In this document: in pieces, positions 55,747-64,000 of the stretch
Layout of the letters: each line of letters begins with the position of its first letter
Numbering within the stretch: the first letter of the stretch is position 1
Origin: Paratinospora sagittata
Lineage: Eukaryota; Streptophyta; Magnoliopsida; Ranunculales; Menispermaceae
NCBI GenBank assembly: GCA_035771175.1
Contig: CM069608.1
Coordinates: 9,318,019 to 9,382,018, forward strand
Reading direction: 5' to 3'
Length of the DNA stretch: 64,000 nt
Position numbers and translations under genes: made by a program
Notes under the pieces: generated by a model
Databases searched by the model: none
Seen by the model: the letters and a program-made list of their open reading frames with translations, nothing else
What the model was told of the DNA's origin: nothing

Positions 55747-56461
55747 TGTCACACCCCGCCCGAACGCGCCTAAACCGGCGGAACACTCGCAGGCGGGGCG
55801 CGAATGCATTATAATAATAACCAAGTACACAGGTACACAATTGAGTACAAATCTGATTTCATTATCTTCAGAATGTATTTTTGTACAAGCTGATAGCTTT
55901 CAAATAAGTCCAACCAGATCAATATCTAGTCGAGAGGTGGGACACGAGGTCCACTTAAATACCAATCGTCTAGAGCAGCACACTGCCTCCCGTTCACTAT
56001 TTAAAGTTACTGAGGACATGACTAAGTCTGGTTGAGTCAGATTGACCACTAATTTGACATACTAATAGTGTAATACATGAACTCCAAATATATAGGCATA
56101 AGTATGGCAGGTATGAACATTATATGCAATAATGTAAATGAATAGTAGACATAATGATAAATGAATATAAACTTTAATAAAAGTCATAAGACACGCAAAC
56201 CTATGTTTCGTTCTCACCTTCAGATAAAATCTCCTTCTGGAACTAGTGCTTTCTCCCTAGCAAAATCGCGTTGCACCGCGAAGAGAGTATCAAAAAGAGA
56301 AGAGAGAAATCACAAGGAGAGCAAGAGAGAGAGAGAGAAGAGAGTGATTTGGCGTGAAAAATAACAAAGGGGGGAAAGGCGGAGGGAGGGATTTTTATAG
56401 CCAAAAGGATGCCCAAAGTTTTACTCTTTTTTTTGTGTGTGTGCAAACCTGGGGTATTACA
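55747..56461 (-). repeat. solo LTR inside the MULE gene, chromovirus family
   Basis: 715 bp, TGTCACACCCCGCC... to ...GGGGTATTACA, flanked by a perfect GGGGC duplication (55742-55746 and 56462-56466). The MULE reading resumes directly on the other side. Against the 1362-bp LTR at 47841-49202 it lacks about 640 bp, exactly between two TTGTACA repeats. It is therefore not the 5' LTR of the neighbouring chromovirus. Confidence 0.93.
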
Positions 56462-57980
56462 GGGGCAGAATGGTAGGCGACCAAGAATAAAGTTTGCATG
56501 TGAGAGATATGGTGTATATAAACTGAAAAAGATAAAGAGGGTCATGAAAAGAAAAAGAAGGTGATTATTGATAGTGAAAAAGAAGAAGTGTGATTGTCTT
56601 TTCTTGTTACCAGGGCAAAAACTGGCTACTGGTAATGATTGGACTATAAAAGTTGATTGTGGAGTTCATAATCATCCAACAGCTACACAGATGGAAGAAC
56701 ACTCTTATACGGGAAGGCTTACAAAGGACGGGATGAAAATCCTTATTCAAATGAGTAGGAGCCAAGTTGGGCCCAGAGATATATCAACTACTTTGAAGCA
56801 AATTGACATAGATAATGCGTCAACATTGAAGACCATATACAATGCACATAATAAGTATAAATTGGTAGAACATAGTGGGAAGTCTTAGATGCAACAACTG
56901 ATGCTCAAACTTGCCAAAGAACAATATGTTGAGTGGCATAAGTCCGATGAAGATATTGACCATGTGACGACTTTGTTTTGGGCACACCCAATTTAGATAG
57001 ACCTGTTGCGTTGCTTTCCAAGAGTTTTGATAATGGATTGCACGTACAAGATGAATATCTATCGATATCCGTTATTTGAGATAGTTGGTGTTACATCAAC
57101 TAATATGACTTTCTCGGTGGCCCATGTATATATGTCAGATGAGAAACAAGAAAACTATATATGGGCACTTGAAAAGTTAAAAGATCTACTTGAAGGGTGC
57201 ACACAACCAGAGGTTTTTAGTACAGACAGAGAATTGGCTTTGATGAATGGGGTGGGGGTTGTTTTTCCAAAGGTCATGTTCAACCAAAAAAAGAAGTGGG
57301 ACGCATTTATGAGCATGTGGCACGCCTTGGTGGAATTTGAGTTAGAGGATAAATATGAAAAACACCTAAGGGTGTTGCATACTAAGCTACCCCGATGTCC
57401 TTGCATATATATTGAATGAGTGGTTGACAAAACACAAAAAAAGATTTGCGGTAGCTTGGACAAATCAAGCCATACATTTTGGTAATGTCACAACCAACAG
57501 GGTTGAAAGTGCGCATGAAAAGTTGAAAAGAAACTTAGGCTCTTCTTAGAGTAATTTTGAATCATCGTGGACAACCATTCATGCGTTGTTGGTATTGAAC
57601 CATACAGACATGGGAGCATCATTTCAACAAAGTTTATTCACTGTGAAACATTCCCACAGATTGGATTTACAACGAACTACATGGGGTTGTATCAAAATGT
57701 GTACTTGACATGATCCAAACAGAATATGCCCGTTGCAAGGAGAATTACTTTGAGAGATCTCATTGTGGATGTGTGTTGTGAAAAACACACGGATTACCCT
57801 GTTAAAGAAACTTGACATGATTGTCCTTGTTAAAGAGTCAAAACAAGAATTACAATGCACGGTTGAGGTTGAAGCATTTTTTAGGCATTTTGATGCTAGC
57901 AATGCACATGCAAAGTCAAGAATGCTGAAAAAATTGAGGGAGATATATAACCCGTCATCTACATTGATGTTTGAGCCTGC

Positions 57981-58361
57981 GTGAAAAGAAACAACGGGAA
58001 AAGACCAAAATTAAAGATTGATAGATCAATGAAGAAGGATCCATCATTCTTTGAGCATGTGTTATCACACGAAAACAGTTGTTCCCTTGCTCCTTCCCCT
58101 GTTCCTTCCTTGAATTCTATCAAACGGTCTGGAAAAGTTCATAGGACAAAGAATTTGGGCCCTGAAAAATATATTAATTATTTTCCTATTGGTCTAAAGC
58201 CTTACATTCAGCAAGTCAAAGATGTATCAGCTGATGGGCATTGTGGTTATCGAGTTGTTGCTCTTTTTATGGGTTTCGGGGAGGATGATTGGAAAAAGGT
58301 TAGACAAGATCTCTTGGAGGAACTTAAGAATTTCAGAGATCACTACACGGTGGTTTTCTAA
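57981..58361 (+). pseudogene. OTU domain segment of the MULE fusion
   Basis: 126 open codons: a basic Lys-rich linker (KRNNGKRPKLKIDRSMKKDP), a Ser/Pro-rich hinge, YINYFPIGLKPYIQQVKDVSA, then DGHCGYRVVALFMGFGEDDW with the Asp-x-x-Cys arrangement of OTU cysteine proteases. The domain continues past a TAA at 58359-58361 (FDVLAQSYAWMTMPKMGHLIANKY) and, one frame over, in 58478-58759 (LPLRNVPVPTSER, ECHFVQVILSP). Confidence 0.82.
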
Positions 58362-58759
58362 TATAGTGGTAGAGTGGATGAAATAATTAAGGCTTCAGAC
58401 TACTTTGATGTGCTAGCACAGTCATATGCATGGATGACAATGCCTAAAATGGGTCACTTGATTGCCAACAAGTACATTTGCGTTCTTATATCAAATTATG
58501 GTGCTTGACGTTTCTTCCACTAAGGAATGTACCTGTTCCGACATCAGAGAGACAGTTGATTGCTATGGGTTTTGTGAGTGAATGTCATTTTGTTCAGGTT
58601 ATTTTGAGCCCAACTAGTCCTCTATCGCTTGTTGATGCCCATTGGGAAAAGTTTCATCTCTCATGTACTAAGGGTTGGGACGCACCATACTTGGATTGTA
58701 TTCTACATTTTACTAGAACTGTTTCTAATGTAGCAATTGTAGAAACAATTTCTGATTAA

Positions 58760-59297
58760 AAAGTAAATTTTTCACTGTCAAAAAATGGTTTGTAGCTGAT
58801 CTATTTTAATGTCAAAAAAGAGTTTGTACATGACATTCATACAAATTAATAGTCAATGACATTTTTTTTGAATTCCTTTACATGCATTCATAATGAAAAA
58901 AACAAACACAAAATGGCTTCCATTTCATGCCATACATCGTCGAATTTATGTCTGTCTTCTTCGAATGTTTCTTGATTGAGTTCTCGAGGGTTCTCCATGT
59001 TCGAAATGCGTGTACATTACTGATGCTAGCACTAGATAGATCCACAGTAATGTCATCGACCGTTGTGTACACATCATCGAGCGTTTGTTTTTCTCCCCTC
59101 CTTACTTTTAATAGCATCAACATTTTCAGCGCTCGTTTGTTGCGTCCCTAAGAAAACTAAAAAATTGATTAATACCAAACACATGTCATTTATAAAAAAT
59201 TATAATTGCTATGAAATTTAGTTTATTACCTGCGCATCATCGATGTCAGTGTATTGACATGGTGGTAATTGAGTACATTCATGATTCTAAACTATTG
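58760..59297. other. 3' flank of MULE gene
   Basis: A/T-rich. An 81-codon minus-strand frame (58878-59123) reads GEKQTLDDVYTTVDDITVD but is not recognised; it may be part of the MULE or chance. Confidence 0.4.
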
Positions 59298-60770
59298 TGT
59301 AACACCCCGTAATTTTATTTAAATATATATGTTGAAGTACGCTTATATCGAGATGTATAATACACGTATAAGTACATTTAAAGCAATGTGTACATGTGTC
59401 AAATGAACTTGGAAATGTCAAAAGTGAGTCCAGAATGTGATTTTAAATAGAAATCGATTGATAACACGTGTATTTCTCATGTAGATTGAGTGTATAGAAG
59501 AAGAGAATGAAATACTATTCATTTGTGGGTACTGTTCATTTGCGGGTACTGTTCGAAACAATACCGTAAACAATATTCATATAAAAAATAAAATAAAATA
59601 AAACACTGTTCATTTGCGGGCACTGTTCGGAACAGTACAATGAACAGTAGTCATATTAAAAAAATAAAAAATTAAACGAACGAAAGAAGTTGCAAAGACG
59701 GAAGAACCGAGAAGAAGGAGAAGAAGAAAAAAGGGAAACACGCGATTCGCGCGAAATCTGGACTCTTGGTAAGTGATTTTCACTCTATTTCTTCGTGAAT
59801 TTACTATCTAAGCAAGATGTAACGTTTCTAGCGGAGTAATTGTAACTGTGGGAGCCGTTTTACGGTGTTTTCAACAATTGGAGTTTTGACCCAACGTGAG
59901 TGAAAATCTGCTAAGAAGGTTGGAAAACACTCCCTGGACTGTCGGGACCCCGAATATGTGGTTAGATTGAATTTATGTGTTCATTTGGAAATTTTATGGC
60001 TGTTGGAAGTTAGAGTGTAGATTGGAGACCATTCCCAATGAAACTCCAGTTTAAGGCTATAGAATGGTAGAATGGACTGGTGCGAGTCCATCGATGCTAA
60101 GTTCATGATTTTTAGAGACCGTTTGACAATTTTAGTAACAATTTACATCTTTCGAATAAATAGTGACGACGTGAACAATGATGTGAATAGTTCTATGATG
60201 TGAACAGTGAGTTGAAATGGTGGTTCTCATGATAATCTATGATTCATTTCAGTGTTTAAATTGAGAGCTCAAGTGCAGGGATAAATACTCTTGAGGAAGC
60301 AATTATGATGGACGTTTATTGTTGCTCGATTTGACTTAGAAACCCCGTGTAACCACTGTGAGTATAGTTTTCTTGATTTGGTTCTTGTATGGCATTGTAC
60401 ACATATAAACTATTTGATTGTATGCATGTTTATGTAATGCATTGAGTTTTAGTGATCATGCAAACTGATTTTAGAAATTGGAGCTTATAATAATGTCATT
60501 TCGTTAGGAATTAGACTCGGATGAGGTTTTGGGAGTCCTCATTGTCGTTGGGAATTAGACTCGAATCACAATGATTTGTGATATATTAGGAAAAACAAAA
60601 GTGAAATGTCCATTTTATGGGGAGGTGTAGTCAAAAGATTTGGAAATTGTGGGAATTATTGTGAATGCTCGTTGAGGCTGACAGTGTGTTGTATACTGTA
60701 TATGAGTCTGTATAGTGTATAATACATTTTGCCGGTCATGACGTCAGCCTACGTCAGGGGTGTCGTGACA
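59298..60770 (+). repeat. 5' LTR of gypsy family G
   Basis: 1473 bp, TGTAACACCCCG... to ...GGGTGTCGTGACA. Shorter than the 2406-bp solo LTR at 35573 because of internal losses (mainly in the part before 60720 and near 59400-59700). Carries ACTGTTCATTTGCGGG-type repeats at 59520-59650. Confidence 0.9.
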
Positions 60771-60774
60771 ATAT

Positions 60775-60786
60775 TGGTATCAGAGC
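60775..60786 (+). other. primer-binding site for tRNA-Met
   Basis: TGGTATCAGAGC lies four bases after the LTR, an exact match to the plant initiator tRNA-Met type. It fixes the element's orientation as plus. Confidence 0.88.
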
Positions 60787-60789
60787 CAA

Positions 60790-63700
60790 GTTTAGGATTA
60801 AAAGCCTAAAAGATTAAAAGCTTTATGATAGTATGATTGTTTGTATGGGTATACATATGGGTAGTCCTGTTGAGCCTAATCCAATATGTTATCTTGACTG
60901 AGAATCACTTGTGTCGGTGAATTCCAGATTTGAAAAAAACCAGTCAAGATTAACAATGGAAATTGCTGATAAAGAAAGGATCAGAAGGTTGAAAGAAAAA
61001 AAACTGGATGTAACCCAGTGATATTAAATTATATAGCTTACATATGACTAATAACTACCCAACAACAACGAAATGCACAGCTTATGAACTTGTGGCAAAG
61101 TTGTAATGTGAGAAAGACAGATGCTTGAACCATTGATAGCTCCCTATGTGAGTGCCAATGGTGTGGGTACTTTTGTAGAAACATATATAGTTGAGACTGA
61201 AGTCAAAATAAAATAAATAGAAGGTCTCAATGATAAGCCAGATGAAATGAAAAGATATGTGAAAGTTATAGAAACTTTCAGGAGAAGAGATTCTCCTATC
61301 TTAATTGGTAGTCTGATAGTAGACGTAGTAAAGAATTTGCTACTCTGAGTGGAGACCATCCTAGAGAATGATTAAGTCTCTGAAAATAATAAAGCAAGTT
61401 AGCTAAGTTTAAGCTAACTAATGATAAGAGATAATAGAAAAATGGGGTTAAGGACTCCTGAAATGATGTAAGGCATGAAAAAGTTTATCTTGTTAAAATG
61501 TAGTGACATGGCTAACCATAAATACAAACATGAATTAAATAGATTGGTATAGTTTATTTTTGGAATGATCACTATGGATACTCTGAGAATGATAAGGATC
61601 TAGAATAAATTTTGGGATCCTATACGACAGGTTGCTAATTGTTGGGTTATAAATATATACACAAGTTGTGAGGCAACCTATAACTTTCGGGGTCAGCCAA
61701 AGTTGCAGTGAAATTGTTAACCCAAACAATACTAGTGATATAGCTTGCACTGCCGTTAGAAGCTGAGTTATCAACACCAGTTTTAGGTAAAAGGAGAAAT
61801 AAGTAATGTAAGGAAATGTTGGGGCAAGAATATGAAATTCAAGATAAGCGAAACATTGAGTAAGGTTGAGATTTTGGCAGTATTAATGACTCTAAATTTG
61901 TTAGTACCTGACCCCATAAAAATGGGAAAAAGGAAAGTGATGTTAACGAATAATGAAAACCAGAAGTGGTAAGCAGGAGTCACAGACTGAGTAAATTGTA
62001 TCTCGACCTATGATTGTCTATTACCAATCTTAAAAAGTAAAAAAGTAATATTATGAATAAGTGAAAAAAGTTCTCATTTTGAATCTCGAGAAATTTATAC
62101 CCTCAAAATCTTCTATCTAAGATAAGATAGTTATTGACAAGGAAATTGAGAATATGGCTAGTACAAAGCTATTTAGAGTAACGTAATAAGGCATGCAGTT
62201 GATTAAAACCCTGTGGTGAGCTGGTATATTTGAGTATTCTCTGATGAATTATTCAAATTACTACATGGACAGGAGATTGATAGCATATAAAACTGATGCT
62301 AGTATAACATGTATCTCCATTCCTTCATATAAAGAGTACCTGAGGAATTGTGAGAATTTATGGTGTAGGTAAATGTGTTAATGAGCAAAAGATTTATTAT
62401 TTTTGATATGTCACCTTGGAGAGCATTTGTGCTAATATGGAAAGAAGGTATAATGAAATATGTTTAAGTATGAATTATTGTTAACTGAGCAGGGTAACAA
62501 TAAAGAATGAATATCCTTTACCATGGATAGATGGTCGAATTTGATTGACTAAATGGAGCCAAATTTTCTTTAAGATCATTTTGAGATCTAAGCACCATCA
62601 GTTAAGAATTCGAGAAAAGGATGTAATGCAAATTATTTTAAGACAAGATATGGATATTATGAAATTTTGGTAACCTTGATTAATGTGTCAATCACGTTTA
62701 TTGGATTGATGCAGTGGGTATATAAACCATATCTTGATTATTACATAGTATTTGATGATGATATGTGCATTTGTTCCAAGAAATAAGAGGAGCATGAATA
62801 GCTCCTCAGAATTAATTTGTAGTCACTGAGAGAGCACCGATTGAGTGCCAAGCTCGGTGAATGTGAGTTTTGATAACTAAGATGAGAATTGTTGGATCAC
62901 GTGACTAGTTTACATAGTATCTTTAAGGATGCTGGGCAAGTCAAAGTGATCATAGTACTGTTAAAACTGATTTCAATGATGGAAATCAGAAATTCTCTGG
63001 TATTAGTTGTATGGTATAAAAAGTGCGTGGAAAGATCCTTGAAGCTAGTTGTTCCACTCACGAAACTAAACCAGACGGATGTTATATAATGTGTGGACCG
63101 TTGTGCATGGGGAAGCTCTCACAATATTAAATGTTGTTACTAGTTCCAGAACCTGGAAGTAATTGTGATTGATGAATATCACGTCCAGATCTAAGTTGTG
63201 CATTGATACAAAAGGATAGGTTAATTACTTGTGTCTCCAGATATTTGGTAGTGCACGAGAATAACTATCCTGAGAATGACTACAAATTTGTTGGTAGTTA
63301 TTTTGACATAATGAGAGCATTGCCTCTATAATAAAAATGTCACATTATCTTCAGATTTTAAGAGTCTGAAGTAAATATTTGAACGAAAAGAAACTGAATA
63401 TGAGGTAATAAATGTGGCACGAATTCCTGAAGGATTTGATTTTATATTGAATTATTATCCAGGGAAAGGCCAATATGTTGCTGAGGCATTGAGCAGGAAA
63501 CAGGCTGAAACTGGAGTAGTAACTATCAGTGAGACCATAAATGGAGATTGTTTGTGAATGAGAGTTACAGTTATGAGTGTATTCTCTCTTACTCCATGTG
63601 TTGATATTTGTGCTCGGATGCATGTTCAGCTGATTGATACTCATATTCAGAGAGTAAAATTTATGATGAGATGAGTATAATATCAGTATGAAAGATTATG

Positions 63701-64000
63701 GAATTGGTAATATGGATTGTGTTAAATGAATATGGGATTCCAATGGTATCTTATGGGTTATGGGTAGATATGATACCATCTGGATGACCATTGATGGACT
63801 GATAAGTCTATATATTCTTCCAATGAACACCATAATTCTAATGATAGACTGAGCAGATTGTATATGTGTGAGATAGAGAGATTTTATGGGAGTACTCAGA
63901 TATTTGTCATATCGGATGAAGATCCGAAGATTGTGTCGAGATCTGATATATGATGCAGACTCGAGTTGGTACTCATCTCCTTCTCAGTGTGATGTTTTAT
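60790..64000 (+). pseudogene. gypsy gag-pol remnant
   Basis: Recognisable in order: degenerate Gag (to about 61700); RT VTIKNEYPLPWIDGR and HHQLRIREKDV (62490-62630); the catalytic box region near 62740 reading FDDDM (degenerate); LLDHVTSLHSIF and VPLTKLNQTDV (62890-63080); RNase H end and YPGKGQYVAEALSRKQ (63455-63505); integrase VISDEDPKIVSRS region (about 63905-63945), cut by the window edge. Almost every block is in a different frame from its neighbour. Confidence 0.78.

Larger units (their letters stand above)
55560..58759 (+). pseudogene. MULE transposase (FAR1-like) fused to an OTU-type cysteine protease, broken
   Basis: Order: FAR1-type DNA-binding region, split by a solo LTR (DLIFSSWDEMIAWAKNVG and GFGIVIKNSDSKG before it, GRRPRIKFACERYGVYK after it), KKCDCLFLL and VDCGVHNHP; MULE transposase core (56568-57419) with LIMDCTYKMNIYRYPLFEIVG, FSTDRELALMN, WTNQAIHFGNVTTNRVESAHEKLK; a SWIM-like CGCVL and THGLPC (about 57755-57800); basic linker; OTU domain (about 58190-58680) with VSADGHCGYRVVA, holding the catalytic Asp and Cys, and ECHFVQV with the likely catalytic His. 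Stops near 56886, 56994, 57548, 57771, 58359 and several frameshifts make it a pseudogene. Active relatives would bind DNA and cut a ubiquitin-like substrate. Confidence 0.85.
59298..64000 (+). mobile_element. gypsy retrotransposon family G, 5' part, very decayed
   Basis: 5' LTR (59298-60770), primer-binding site, then degenerate gag and pol up to the window end inside integrase. The reading is broken every few dozen codons, so only motif order identifies it. Its LTR is the same family as 35573-37978 and 6668-9466. Confidence 0.85.

Noticed and set aside
55747..56461. 5' LTR of the chromovirus at 47841-55470
   Set aside because: It has its own perfect GGGGC duplication inside the MULE gene and no primer-binding site next to it, so it is a separate solo LTR.
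58878..59123. 81-codon minus-strand frame GEKQTLDDVYTTVDD...
   Set aside because: No family recognised and no conserved context. It might be a remnant but cannot be supported.

Overview
The window is nuclear DNA of a flowering plant, most likely a eudicot. Introns, A/T-rich spacers, tRNA-Met primer-binding sites, plant-type retroelements and two plant genes support this; I cannot name the species. Only two features look like functional host genes: a 60S ribosomal protein L31 gene on the minus strand (CDS exons 3506-3788 and 5089-5171, with a duplicated 5' UTR exon/intron and telo-box/site II promoter motifs) and an intronless UDP-glycosyltransferase of UGT88 type on the plus strand (33212-34717).

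The rest is mostly mobile DNA, heavily nested. 1-1645 is the 3' end of a Ty1-copia element whose reading frame is open. 5803-6667 is a fragment of a second copia lineage. 6668-9466 is an old gypsy LTR carrying a 512-bp LINE insertion with an 18-bp target duplication. 10706-11277 is a non-autonomous hAT element. 12699-18495 is a complete but broken sister of the first copia element, with both LTRs. 18964-23737 is a three-level nest: a retroposon with 15-bp target duplication holds a hAT element, which holds a palindromic foldback element. 24487-25045 is another foldback. 25396-31190 is a 5'-truncated LINE split by a foldback compound and by a 2.8-kb solo LTR.

33212-34717 is the glycosyltransferase gene. 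35573-37978 is a solo LTR with perfect target duplication. 38232-38788 holds a local duplication around TA repeats, and 39053-39422 is a third foldback copy. About 39600-45345 is a decayed Tat-type gypsy element on the minus strand. 47841-55470 is a chromovirus (Tekay/Del-like) on the minus strand, split by a second copy of the 2.8-kb solo LTR. About 55560-58759 is a broken MULE transposase gene with an OTU-type cysteine protease domain in the same reading unit; it is itself interrupted by a solo LTR. 59298 to the window end is a very decayed gypsy element with a 5' LTR and a tRNA-Met primer-binding site.

The most unusual items are: (1) a family of palindromic elements with TG...CA ends, about 5-bp target duplications and internal tRNA-like (Pol III A/B-box-like) segments, seen three times; (2) the MULE-OTU fusion; (3) the duplicated first exon of RPL31; (4) hairpin-bearing copia LTRs that differ between copies by a 9-bp loss at the hairpin tip, and a 19-unit ACTGTTCAT-type array in the copia leader. 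No tRNA, rRNA, CRISPR or bacterial-type operon is visible.
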